Below, in pieces: positions 16,211-24,738 of a DNA stretch of 37,726 bases. How positions within the stretch are numbered: the stretch's first letter is position 1; each line of letters opens with the position of its first letter. The position numbers and the translations under genes were made by a program. The notes beneath the pieces are model-generated. The model made no database searches. It was not told the origin of the DNA and saw nothing but the letters and a program-made list of their open reading frames with translations. The DNA is from an uncultured archaeon (GTDB lineage Archaea; Hadarchaeota; Hadarchaeia; Hadarchaeales; WYZ-LMO6), in assembly GCA_938074535.1 (NCBI GenBank), contig CALJER010000007.1, forward strand, positions 1 to 37,726. The letters run 5' to 3'.

Positions 16211-16441
16211 TTAGGGGCCCTCGCCCGAGGTCCTCCCGGGAAAGAATCTGGGGGTCCTCCCCTCCAGGGAAAGGAGGGAGAGGAAGACGGCGGGGCCCCC
16301 CAGCCTCAGGCCCGCTCCCACCAGGCGCCACCAGCTTACGGAGTCAAAGAAGCCGACCAGGCCGAAGAGCCTGGAATAGAGAGGCAGGCGGGGCAAGGCG
16401 CAGCCCGCTAGAAAGAGGGCCGCGCCCGCCCCGCCCGCCAT
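16211..16441 (-). CDS. Small hypothetical membrane protein (76 aa)
   Basis: MAGGAGAALFLAGCALPRLPLYSRLFGLVGFFDSVSWWRLVGAGLRLGGPAVFLSLLSLEGRTPRFFPGRTSGEGP; fits in the CPBP-to-transglutaminase-like gap, stop 1 nt before the next ATG. Confidence 0.4.
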   Translation of the reverse strand: MAGGAGAALFLAGCALPRLPLYSRLFGLVGFFDSVSWWRLVGAGLRLGGPAVFLSLLSLEGRTPRFFPGRTSGEGP

Positions 16442-16473
16442 CTCCCTGAGGATCCTCCTTCTGCTCCCCGAGG

Positions 16474-17397
16474 CTATCCCTCCTCCAGCTCCTCCAGCCT
16501 GGCCCTGTAGACCTCCCTCAGCCTCCTCCACTCCTCCTCCGAGATCTTCCCCTCCTTCCTGAAGGAATCCAGCCTCTCCATCATCCTCCTTATTCCCTCG
16601 CTGGACCTCGCCCTGCCCCTCTCCGCCCCCTCCGGCGGCCTCTCCGCCCTGCTCGCCCTGCGGGAGAGGAGCAGGAGGAAGGAAAACCAGCCCAGGAGGA
16701 GGAAGAGGGTGTAGAGGATCCCCACAGCACCCTCTCCCCAGAAAAACCTGAGGGAGAGGGTGGCGTTGTTCAGGCCGTGCATGAGGACGGGCCCCACCAG
16801 GTTTCCCGTCCTGGCGTAGGCCGCCCCCATCCAGACGAAGAAGAGGAAGGCCGAACCGAACATGGTGGCGCCCGGAAGGCCGAAATCCAGGTACCAGAGA
16901 TGGGTGACGGAGTGCATGGCCGAGCTCAGGAGGATGGCCCTGAGCGTCCCGGCGGGGAGAAACTCCCTCAGGATGAACCCCCTGAAGACCACCTCCTCCG
17001 CCAGGGCCGCGGGAAGGAAGGAGGCGAGGGCGAAGTAGGCGAAATACCACCCTGGCAGGCTCTCCATCCTGCTGAAGACCTCCTCACCTGGATCCTTCCC
17101 CACCAGCCTCGCCACCGCCTCTCCGTAGATGCCCAGAAGGAAGAGGAAGAACAGGGAAAGGGCGAAGAGCCAGGCGAGGCCTGGGAGGAGGCCCTCCCTT
17201 CTAATCCCCACCGAGGACCAGAACCTATCCCTCCTGGCGAAATGGAAAACCGTGAGGAGGGGGAGGAGATAGCCCGCCCAGTCTCCCACCACGGAGAGGG
17301 GGAGGCTCATCCTTCCCAGCAGCCTGGCGACCAGCATTCCCGCGAAGCAGGAGAACCATACCGCCAGCACCGCCTCAGGACGTCTGACCCTTCCCAC
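16474..17397 (-). CDS. CPBP family intramembrane metalloprotease (Abi/CAAX-type) with C-terminal helical tail
   Basis: 'EEVVFRGFILREFL', 'HSVTHLWYLDFG', 'GPVLMHGLNNATLSL'; multiple TM; C-terminal SHOCT-like 'RLDSFRKEGKISEEEWRRLREVYRARL'. Confidence 0.87.
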   Translation of the reverse strand: MGRVRRPEAVLAVWFSCFAGMLVARLLGRMSLPLSVVGDWAGYLLPLLTVFHFARRDRFWSSVGIRREGLLPGLAWLFALSLFFLFLLGIYGEAVARLVGKDPGEEVFSRMESLPGWYFAYFALASFLPAALAEEVVFRGFILREFLPAGTLRAILLSSAMHSVTHLWYLDFGLPGATMFGSAFLFFVWMGAAYARTGNLVGPVLMHGLNNATLSLRFFWGEGAVGILYTLFLLLGWFSFLLLLSRRASRAERPPEGAERGRARSSEGIRRMMERLDSFRKEGKISEEEWRRLREVYRARLEELEEG

Positions 17398-18760
17398 GCA
17401 GCTCCTCCAGCTTTTCCCTCAGGAGCCCCACCGCTTCCCTGGGGTTCGCCCTCCCGCCGCTTGCCCTCACCACCCTGCCCGTGAGGAAGTTCAGGGCTTC
17501 CTCCCTACCCGCGAGGTAGTCCCTCACGGCCTCCCGGTTCTCCTCCATCACCCTCTCCACCAGCTCCTCCAGCTCCCCCCTCCCCAGCGGGAGAAGACCC
17601 ATCCTGAGGAGGATCTCCTCAGGGTCCGCCGGCTCCCTCGCCAGCTCCCTGAGGACGAGCTCCCCCTGCTCCGGGGAGATCCTCCCCCCCTCCACCATCT
17701 TGAGGAGGGAGAGGAGCTGCTCGGCGGAGAACCCCACCTCCCCCGCCCTGAGGCCCATGTAGTTCAGGACCTTCTTCAGCTTGGTCCTGAACCAGTCGGC
17801 CGCGAAGAGGGGGTTCACTTCCCGCGCCACCCTCTCGAAGAGGTCGGCCAGCTCCCTCTCGCCGGTGATGACCCTGGCGGAGGCCGGAGGGAGCCCGTAC
17901 TTCTCCACCAGCCTCCTTTCCCTGAGATGGGGGGGCTCCACCATCCTTCCCCTCACCTCTTCCACCCACTCCTCCTCCAGCAGGACGGGGGGGAGGTCGG
18001 GGTCAGGGATGTACCTGTAGTCCTCCTCCAGCTCCTTCGTGCGCATGGGCACGGTAATCATCTGGCTCTCCAGGTAGGCCCTCGTCTCCCTGCTCACCCT
18101 CTCCCCCCTCCTGAGCCTCTCCGCCTGGCGCTGGAGCTCGAACTTCAGGGCCCTGTAGGTCCCCTTCACCGAGTTGATGTTCTTCACCTCCACCCTGCCG
18201 CCCCCCTCCAGCGAGACGTTGACGTCCACCCTCATCGCGCCGCCGGCCTCCGGCCTCACCTTTCCCGTGTACTCCAGCACCCTGATGAGGGAGCGCAGGA
18301 AGCGCCTGGCCTCCTCCGGGGAGCGGAGGTCGGGCTCCGTCACGATCTCCACCAGGGGAATGCCCGAGCGGTTGAAGTCCACGGATCCCGAAACGGGATC
18401 GTACTGCCCCGGATCCTCCTCCAGGTGCACTTCCCTTATCCTCACCCCCTCCAGGCTCCCCTCCAGGGCCAGGGGCAGGCTGGTGCGCTGGTATCCGCTG
18501 GGCAGGTCGGGGTAGTCGTAGTGCTTCCTCTGGATGTAGAGGGGCTTGCCCGTCTGGACCCTGCAGCCCAGCATGAGGGAGATCTCCACCGCCGCCTCCA
18601 CCGCCGCCCGGTTGGGCCTCATGGGCTTGGCCCCGGGCATGCCCGTGCAGATGGGGCACACGTTGGTGTTGGGGGGAACCTCAGCGTAGTTGGTGGGGCA
18701 GTCGCAGTACAGCTTCCTCTCCGTCCTCAGCTGCAGATGCACCTCGAAGCCTATCTTCAC
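17375..18760 (-). CDS. gatB: Glu/Asp-tRNA amidotransferase subunit B
   Basis: 'IGFEVHLQLRTERKLYCDCPTNYAEVPPNTNVCPICTGMPGAKP', 'RKHYDYPDLPSGYQ', 'DFNRSGIPLVEIVTEPD'. GTG start 18760 fits just after the gatA stop; the longer ORF to 19642 is spurious. Confidence 0.95.
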   Translation of the reverse strand: MKIGFEVHLQLRTERKLYCDCPTNYAEVPPNTNVCPICTGMPGAKPMRPNRAAVEAAVEISLMLGCRVQTGKPLYIQRKHYDYPDLPSGYQRTSLPLALEGSLEGVRIREVHLEEDPGQYDPVSGSVDFNRSGIPLVEIVTEPDLRSPEEARRFLRSLIRVLEYTGKVRPEAGGAMRVDVNVSLEGGGRVEVKNINSVKGTYRALKFELQRQAERLRRGERVSRETRAYLESQMITVPMRTKELEEDYRYIPDPDLPPVLLEEEWVEEVRGRMVEPPHLRERRLVEKYGLPPASARVITGERELADLFERVAREVNPLFAADWFRTKLKKVLNYMGLRAGEVGFSAEQLLSLLKMVEGGRISPEQGELVLRELAREPADPEEILLRMGLLPLGRGELEELVERVMEENREAVRDYLAGREEALNFLTGRVVRASGGRANPREAVGLLREKLEELRGKGQTS

Positions 18761-18762
18761 CT

Positions 18763-20118
18763 CTATGCTCCCGCCTCCAGCGCCCTCATCACCCTCAGGA
18801 TCTTCTCCTCCCCCAGGGGAGGGCCCTGAACCTGGATTCCCACCGGGATCCCTCCCACCTCGCCCGCCTTCACCACCCCGGCGCAGATGCCGGCCAGGTT
18901 GGCGGGAACGGTGAGGTAGTCGTAGGCGTACATCTCCAGGGGGGAGAGCTTCTGCCCCAGCCTGTGGGGGAGCTTGGGCACCGTGGGGCCCACCAGCACC
19001 TCCACCCTCCTGAAGGCCGAGGAGAACTCCTTCCTTATCAGCGTTCTGAGCTGGAGGGCCCTCTGGTAGTACTTCCCTCGGTATTCCTTTCTGCTTATGT
19101 AGCTCCCCATGGCTATCCTTCTGAGCACCTCCTCCCCGCACACCTCCTCGATGCGCTTCCCGTACTTCCTCCCGTCGTACCTCCTGGTGGCGGAGAAGAA
19201 CTCCACCGAGACGATCAGGTAGTAGGCGGAGAGGGCATGCTCCAGGTGGGGGATGGACACCTCCTCCACCTCCGCCCCCAGCTCCCTCAGCCTCTCCACC
19301 TTTCTCTCCACCACCTCGTTGATGCGTGGATCCGTGAGGAAGGAGAACTGGGGGCAGACCCCTATCCTCATCCCCCCCACATCCCCCTCCAGTTCGTACG
19401 ACACCCTCTCCACCTCCAGCATCATCCCCTCCCCGGGGTTCTTTCCGGCGATGCACTCCATGAGGAGGGAGAGGCCGTGGACATCGGGGGCGAGGGGACC
19501 TATCTGGTCGAGGCTCATCCCCAGGTCGATGAGACCATGCCTGGGGACCAAACCGTAGGTGGGCTTCAGCCCGGCCACCCCGCAGTGGCTGGCGGGGTTC
19601 CTTATGGATCCCCCCGTGTCCGTGCCCAGCGCCAGATCGCAAAGCCCAGCCGCCACCGCCGCCGCGCTCCCGCTGCTGGACCCCCCCGGGATGTAGCCAG
19701 GGGCGGAGGGGTTGCCGGTGGGGCCGAAGGCGCTGCTCTCCCCGCTCGAGCCGCAGGCGAACTCGTCCATGTTGGTCATCCCCACCACCACCCCCCCCTC
19801 CCTCCTGATCCTGGTGATGACCTCCGCATCGTAGGTGGAGACATAGTCCTCCAGCGTCCTGGAGGCGCAGGTGGCCCTCAGCCCCAGGACGTTGATGTTG
19901 GACTTGACCGCCACCACCAGCCCCGAGAGCCTTCCCCCCTCCCCCCTCCCGATCCTCCTGTCCACCTCCTCCGCCTCCTCCCTTGCCCTCGGGTTCAGCT
20001 GGAGGAAGGCGTTGAGCTCCCGGTTCATCTTCTCGATGCGCTCCAGAAACCTCTCCAGGTTCTCCACCGCGGAGAGCTCCCCACTCCTCAGGGCCTGCAG
20101 CTTCCCTAACGTGCCCAT
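18763..20118 (-). CDS. gatA: Glu/Asp-tRNA amidotransferase subunit A
   Basis: Amidase signature: 'VAVKSNINVLG', 'YVSTYDAEVITRIRREGGVVVGMTNMDEFACGSSGESSAFGPTGNP', 'GGSSSGSAAAVAAGLCDLALGTDTGGSIRNPASHCGVAGLKPTYG'. Confidence 0.97.
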   Translation of the reverse strand: MGTLGKLQALRSGELSAVENLERFLERIEKMNRELNAFLQLNPRAREEAEEVDRRIGRGEGGRLSGLVVAVKSNINVLGLRATCASRTLEDYVSTYDAEVITRIRREGGVVVGMTNMDEFACGSSGESSAFGPTGNPSAPGYIPGGSSSGSAAAVAAGLCDLALGTDTGGSIRNPASHCGVAGLKPTYGLVPRHGLIDLGMSLDQIGPLAPDVHGLSLLMECIAGKNPGEGMMLEVERVSYELEGDVGGMRIGVCPQFSFLTDPRINEVVERKVERLRELGAEVEEVSIPHLEHALSAYYLIVSVEFFSATRRYDGRKYGKRIEEVCGEEVLRRIAMGSYISRKEYRGKYYQRALQLRTLIRKEFSSAFRRVEVLVGPTVPKLPHRLGQKLSPLEMYAYDYLTVPANLAGICAGVVKAGEVGGIPVGIQVQGPPLGEEKILRVMRALEAGA

Positions 20119-20375
20119 CCGGCGGCCTCCGACCTCAGGTTGCCCTCCTCGTCCCTGGAAGGGGCCAGGGAGAGGAGCCTCTTCCTGAAGGCTGCTCTCT
20201 CCCCCTCCGAAGAGGGCTTTCCGTCCTCCCTGAGGGCCCTGGGAAACTCCGGGAGGTAGTAGGTCTCCTCCTCCGCGGGAAGGGCCTCCAGGCTCCTGGA
20301 GAGGGCCTGCAGGATCTCCTCCGCCCCCCTCTCCACTTCCCTCCTCCAGTCTTCTCCCCTGGCTCTCACGCGCAA
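20106..20375 (-). CDS. gatC: Glu/Asp-tRNA amidotransferase subunit C (archaeal type)
   Basis: Position upstream of gatA with a 13-bp overlap; 'WRREVERGAEEILQALSRSLEAL' and C-terminal 'RKRLLSLAPSRDEEGNLRSE'; TTG start. Confidence 0.78.
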   Translation of the reverse strand: MRVRARGEDWRREVERGAEEILQALSRSLEALPAEEETYYLPEFPRALREDGKPSSEGERAAFRKRLLSLAPSRDEEGNLRSEAAGWAR

Positions 20376-20647
20376 AGCTCTACCGGCAACAAATTAAGCC
20401 CTTCTCCATCCTGTCTTGGTCGCTGGGAAGCTCGAGCGACTTGTTTCCTCGCGCGCCGAAGAGTTCGAGCGTTTGGTCCAAGAAGCTGACCTTGCCGTAG
20501 GCTCGTCCCGAGGAGCCCCAAAACGGGGCATGACCCTTAAAATCTCGTCGCGCCCACCCGCGGCGAGTCGGTTCCGAGCGGTTCTGCAGCACGTGGGGGC
20601 CTTCCCTCTCACCCCGTACACCGGGGAGATCCAGCGGGAGACCAAAG

Positions 20648-21154
20648 TTAGGGTTTGGGAAAAACCCAGAAATCGCAGTGCTCGTCCCCCTGGGAAACGC
20701 ACCTCACCTCTTCCACCTTGAACTTCATCCCCACGAACACCTCCGTTACCCCGGCTATGAAGCCGGCGAGGTAGTGGCAGGCCTTCATCCCCGTCTTCAG
20801 CCTCTTGGAGATGAAGGTGCCTCCCCTGAACCTGAAGATCCTCCTGTCCCCCTCCTTGAAGAACTCGATCTCCCCCGCCCCCGTGCACTCGAAGAAGGCG
20901 TTCGAGTACCTCACCTTCTCCTTTATATTCTTCCCCTCCAGGCGGAACTCCTCCATCATCCACTTCCCGGCCTTCCTCCCGCAGCCCTCCCCTATCTCGT
21001 AGAGGAGGGAATAGGGAAGGCCCGTCCTTATGTCCCTGGGTATCACCTCTTCCGTCTTCCTTCCCATGTGGAGCATGCAGCAGAACCACATCTCAAAGGC
21101 CTTCCTCCAGTTCTCCGTCAGGTACTTCTTCATCTCTTCCTTCTCCGCTTCCAT
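20648..21154 (-). CDS. V4R (4-vinyl reductase) domain protein
   Basis: C-terminal 'GVTEVFVGMKFKVEEVRCVSQGDEHCDFWVFPKP' matches the V4R pattern (C...GxxxCxF). Confidence 0.82.
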   Translation of the reverse strand: MEAEKEEMKKYLTENWRKAFEMWFCCMLHMGRKTEEVIPRDIRTGLPYSLLYEIGEGCGRKAGKWMMEEFRLEGKNIKEKVRYSNAFFECTGAGEIEFFKEGDRRIFRFRGGTFISKRLKTGMKACHYLAGFIAGVTEVFVGMKFKVEEVRCVSQGDEHCDFWVFPKP

Positions 21155-21227
21155 CCTTTCCCCCTCTTCTTCCCCCCTATAATAGCCTCTCGCCCCGGCT
21201 CAACTCTAAAAGTCCCCTCCTCCACCT

Positions 21228-22268
21228 ATGGGGAGGATGAAAAGACCCGCCGAGTTCTGGAAGCCCGAGGGAGAGGGAGTAAGGTGCCTGCTCTGTCCCA
21301 GGCTCTGTCTGATCCCGGAGGGGAAGACGGGCTTCTGCAGGGCAAGGAAAAACGAGGGGGGAAGGCTCTACACCCTCATCTACGGAGCCGTGACCGCCGC
21401 CAACCCCGATCCCATCGAGAAGAAGCCCCTGCACCACTTCTGGCCGGGCTCCCTGGTCTTCTCCCTCTCCAGCGTGGGGTGCAACTTCAAGTGCGACTTC
21501 TGCCAGAACTGGGAGCTCTCCCAGTGCAGGCCAGGAGAGGTCTACGCCAGGGAGCTTCCTCCGGAGGAGGCGGTGGAGGGGGCGAAGGAAACGGGATGTT
21601 CCGGCATAGCCTTCACCTACAACGAACCCTCCATCTGGTGGGAGTACTGCTACGAGGTCTCCAGGGAGGCGAAGAAGGAGGACCTGTACACGGTGATGGT
21701 GACCAACGGCTACCTCAACCTCCCCGCCTGGGAGAAGCTCTCCCCCTACCTGGATGCGGCCAACGTGGACGTGAAGGCCTTCACCGACAGGTTCTACCGC
21801 AGGTTCCCCGGCGTTCCGAGCCTGAAGCCCGTGCTGGAGAGCTGCGAGTGGCTGGCGAGGAGGGGAAAACACCTGGAAATCACCTATCTCCTCATCCCAG
21901 GGGAGAACGACGATCCGGGAGAGATAAGGGAGTTCTGCAGGTGGGTGAGGGAAAAACTCTCCCCCGACATCCCCGTCCACTTCAGCAGGTTCTTCCCCCA
22001 CTACCGGCTGCAGGACAAACCTCCCACCCCCCTTGCCGCGCTGGAGAAGGCCAGGGGGATAGCCGGGGAGGAGGGAATAGAGTTCGTTTACCTTGGGAAC
22101 GTGTCCCTGCGCGGGGCGGAAGACACCCGCTGTCCCTCGTGCGGGGAGCTGCTGGTGAGGAGGGAGGGCTTCACCGTCCTGGAATACAGGCTGAAGGAGG
22201 GGAGGTGCCAGAAATGCGGGAGGAAGATAAGGATGGTGGGAGAGTTCAGGAAAGGGGGAAGGTGGTGA
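21228..22268 (+). CDS. amrS: AmmeMemoRadiSam-type radical SAM enzyme (AmrS-like)
   Basis: 'CLLCPRLCLIPEGKTGFCRARKNEGG', radical SAM 'CNFKCDFCQNWELSQ', 'GIAFTYNEPSIWWEY', C-terminal zinc ribbon CPSC...CQKC. Confidence 0.92.
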   Translation: MGRMKRPAEFWKPEGEGVRCLLCPRLCLIPEGKTGFCRARKNEGGRLYTLIYGAVTAANPDPIEKKPLHHFWPGSLVFSLSSVGCNFKCDFCQNWELSQCRPGEVYARELPPEEAVEGAKETGCSGIAFTYNEPSIWWEYCYEVSREAKKEDLYTVMVTNGYLNLPAWEKLSPYLDAANVDVKAFTDRFYRRFPGVPSLKPVLESCEWLARRGKHLEITYLLIPGENDDPGEIREFCRWVREKLSPDIPVHFSRFFPHYRLQDKPPTPLAALEKARGIAGEEGIEFVYLGNVSLRGAEDTRCPSCGELLVRREGFTVLEYRLKEGRCQKCGRKIRMVGEFRKGGRW

Positions 22269-22272
22269 GAGT

Positions 22273-23328
22273 CTGGAAACCTACGACGTAGGAAGCCTGC
22301 CCCCTCCCGGGGAGGAGGGTAAGCTGGAGGAGGGAAGGAGGAAATATGCCAGGGGAGAGGGTGGACCGGAGGCGGAGTGCTTCGAGAGGACGGTGCTCTC
22401 CTCCTTCCTGGACAAACTCAGATGCGGGCTCACCCTTCCCAACTACCCCCAGTTCTCCGACATGGTCAGGAGCTTCCTGGAGCCCATGCGCGGGGTGAGG
22501 AAGAAGGGGGAGGGCTACGTGCTGGAGGAGGAGCCCTCGGTGAAGCAGGGTGAGGAGGTCCTCCCCGAGCTGAGGGTCCTGCTCGGCCACTCGGACAGGC
22601 TCGCGGAGGGGGGAGAGGTCAGGATGAAGGTGTGCGTGACCGGCCCGTACACGCTGGCCTCCCTCTTCCCCGGATGGGACGAGAGCCTCTTCACCCTCCT
22701 CTCCAGGCCCCTGGCCAAAATGGTGTCGGAGAACCTCTTCAGGACCAGGGGACTCAGGGTGGAGCTCCTCTCCCTGGATGAGCCCGTCTTCGGAGTGGAC
22801 GACCCCAGGCTGGACAGGGGAGGGGAAGGGAGGGAAGCCCTGCTGAAGGCCTGGGAGGAGGTGCTGGGGGCGGCGAGGAGGAGGGGAGCGAAGACCGCGC
22901 TGCACCTGCACAACACCTCCGACGGGCTCTTCTGGGAGCTGGAGAACCTGGACGTGGTGGAGTCCCACGTGGGGGATCTCCTCTACTCCTCCCCCGAAAC
23001 CTCCCGCCTGCTGGAGAGGAGGGACAAGGTTCTGAAGGCCAGCATAGCCAGGACGGACTTCGACAGGCTGGTGGAGGAGAGGGTGGGAGCGGGCGAAAGG
23101 GTGGGGGAGGTCTGGAAGGGGATCAGGGAGGGCCGGATGGAAGCCGAGGAGTACCTGGAGGACGAAAAGGAGATGGGCCTCAGGCTCAGGAAGATCGTGG
23201 AGAGGTTCGGGAGGGAGAGGGTGCCCTACGCCGGACCGGAGTGCGGGCTCAGGGGCTTCCCCACCTACCGGAGCGCCCTGGAGTGCCTGAGGAGGGTGGG
23301 GAGGGCCGTGGCCTCCGGGGGCTCCTAG
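22273..23328 (+). CDS. MetE-like (cobalamin-independent methionine synthase family) protein
   Basis: 'LETYDVGSLPPPGEEG' N-terminus, 'VCVTGPYTLAS', 'LDEPVFG', 'ALHLHNTSDGLFWELENLDVVESH', 'GPECGLRGFPTYRSA'. No ATG/GTG/TTG lies upstream of the conserved N-terminus after the last in-frame stop; CTG at 22273 is preceded by GGTGA. Confidence 0.85.
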   Translation: METYDVGSLPPPGEEGKLEEGRRKYARGEGGPEAECFERTVLSSFLDKLRCGLTLPNYPQFSDMVRSFLEPMRGVRKKGEGYVLEEEPSVKQGEEVLPELRVLLGHSDRLAEGGEVRMKVCVTGPYTLASLFPGWDESLFTLLSRPLAKMVSENLFRTRGLRVELLSLDEPVFGVDDPRLDRGGEGREALLKAWEEVLGAARRRGAKTALHLHNTSDGLFWELENLDVVESHVGDLLYSSPETSRLLERRDKVLKASIARTDFDRLVEERVGAGERVGEVWKGIREGRMEAEEYLEDEKEMGLRLRKIVERFGRERVPYAGPECGLRGFPTYRSALECLRRVGRAVASGGS

Positions 23329-23339
23329 GCCGATGCACC

Positions 23340-24698
23340 TCAGGCCGAAATTTTTCCCACCGCCTCCCTGAGCTTCCGGAGCCCCAGCTCCGCCAGCTCC
23401 CTCGCCCTCTTCTCCGTCCTGGCCTCCGCGAAGCACCTGAAGATGGGCTCCGTGCCGGAAGGCCTGAGGAGCAGCCACCCGTCCTCCATCTGTATCTTCA
23501 GCCCGTCCCTCCGGTCCTGGGGATGGGAGGAGAACTCCTCCACCAACTTCTCCATCACCCTCCCCTTCAGCTCGTTGGGGCAGGAAATCCTCTCCTTCAC
23601 CTGGAAGTAAAGGGGAAGCGTGGCGTCGAACTCCGAGGTCTTCCTCCCGCTCTCCGCCAGGGCCTCCACGAACTTGAGGGAGGTGAAGATGCCCTCCCTG
23701 CACATGGACCAGTCGAAAAACATGACGCCGCCGTTCTCCTCCCCTCCCAGGTCCCCGCCGTTCCTCTTGAACTCGCCCACGATCTCCGGCTCGCCCACCC
23801 TGGTGCGCACCACCTCTCCCCCCAGCTCCCTGGCCACGTCGTCTATCACGGAGCTCGTGGCCACGGGCGTGATGATCCTGGGCTTTTTCCTCCCCCTCAG
23901 GTAGTGCCTGGCCACCAGGGCGAACACCCTGTCCCCCATCAGCACCCTGCCGGTCTCATCGGCCACCACGGAGCGGTCCGCGTCCCCGTCCAGCGCTATC
24001 CCCAGATCCGCCCCGCAGGAGGCCACCGTGCGGGAGAGGAGGGTGAGGTTCTCGGGCAGGGGTTCCAGCTTCCTGGAGGGATAGGTCCCGTCCAGATAGT
24101 CGTTCAGGGAGATCACCTGCATGCCCAGGTCGGAGAGGAGTCCTGGGACCACCAGGGAACCCACGGCGTTCCCGCAGTCCACCACCACCTTCAGCTTCCT
24201 CCCCGGACCCTTCACCCTCCTCAGCACCTCCTCCCTGTAGGGCTCCAGGGCATCGGCCTCCTCCACTCCCCCTATCTCCCTCCACCCCACCTTCCTCAGC
24301 CTTCCCTCCTCCAGCAGCCTCTCTATCTCCCCTTCCCTCTCCCTCGAGAAACCGCTCCCGTCGGCCTCCCAGAACTTCACCCCGTTGTACTCCGGCGGGT
24401 TGTGGGAGGCCGTGATCATCACCCCCGCCGAACACCGGTAGTACCTCAACCCGAAGGAAAACACGGGCGTGGGCACCATCCCCAGCCTCAGGACCCTGCA
24501 TCCCCCGGAGGTCAGGCCGGAGATCACGGCCTGCTCCAGCATCTCCGAAGAGGTTCGGTTGTCCCTTCCCACCGCCACCTCCCCCTGGTTCCCCAGGTGG
24601 GTGGCCAGGGCCAGGCCGAGCCTGTAGACCAGCTCCGGGGTGAGCTCGACGTTGGCCAGCCCCCTCACCCCGAAGGTCCCGAAGAGCTTGGGCATCAC
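23340..24698 (-). CDS. glmM: Phosphohexomutase (phosphoglucosamine/phosphomannomutase family)
   Basis: 'LFGTFGVRGLANVELTPELVYRLGLALATHL', 'TASHNPPEYNGVKFW', 'DGDADRSVVADETG', 'RPSGTEPIFRCFAEA'. Exact substrate not assignable by eye. Confidence 0.9.
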   Translation of the reverse strand: MMPKLFGTFGVRGLANVELTPELVYRLGLALATHLGNQGEVAVGRDNRTSSEMLEQAVISGLTSGGCRVLRLGMVPTPVFSFGLRYYRCSAGVMITASHNPPEYNGVKFWEADGSGFSREREGEIERLLEEGRLRKVGWREIGGVEEADALEPYREEVLRRVKGPGRKLKVVVDCGNAVGSLVVPGLLSDLGMQVISLNDYLDGTYPSRKLEPLPENLTLLSRTVASCGADLGIALDGDADRSVVADETGRVLMGDRVFALVARHYLRGRKKPRIITPVATSSVIDDVARELGGEVVRTRVGEPEIVGEFKRNGGDLGGEENGGVMFFDWSMCREGIFTSLKFVEALAESGRKTSEFDATLPLYFQVKERISCPNELKGRVMEKLVEEFSSHPQDRRDGLKIQMEDGWLLLRPSGTEPIFRCFAEARTEKRARELAELGLRKLREAVGKISA

Positions 24699-24738
24699 TA
24701 AACTCCTCCTGGTGGCTATAAAAGGGGAAAAGCCGTGC

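Noticed and set aside
18761-19642. N-terminal extension of the gatB ORF
   Set aside because: It overlaps gatA out of frame with low-complexity Gly/Arg sequence; GatB homology starts at IGFEVHLQL.
18964-20109. 381-aa plus-strand ORF opposite gatA
   Set aside because: Antisense shadow ORF; His/Pro-rich.
20376-20647. SRP RNA or RNase P RNA in the gatC-V4R interval
   Set aside because: Searched by eye for conserved SRP domain IV and RNase P core motifs on both strands; none found.
20678-22291. 537-aa plus-strand ORF spanning the V4R and AmrS genes
   Set aside because: Out of frame with the radical SAM gene and antisense to V4R; composition artefact.
23241-24701. 486-aa plus-strand ORF opposite the phosphohexomutase
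   Set aside because: Shadow ORF; the real gene is on the minus strand.
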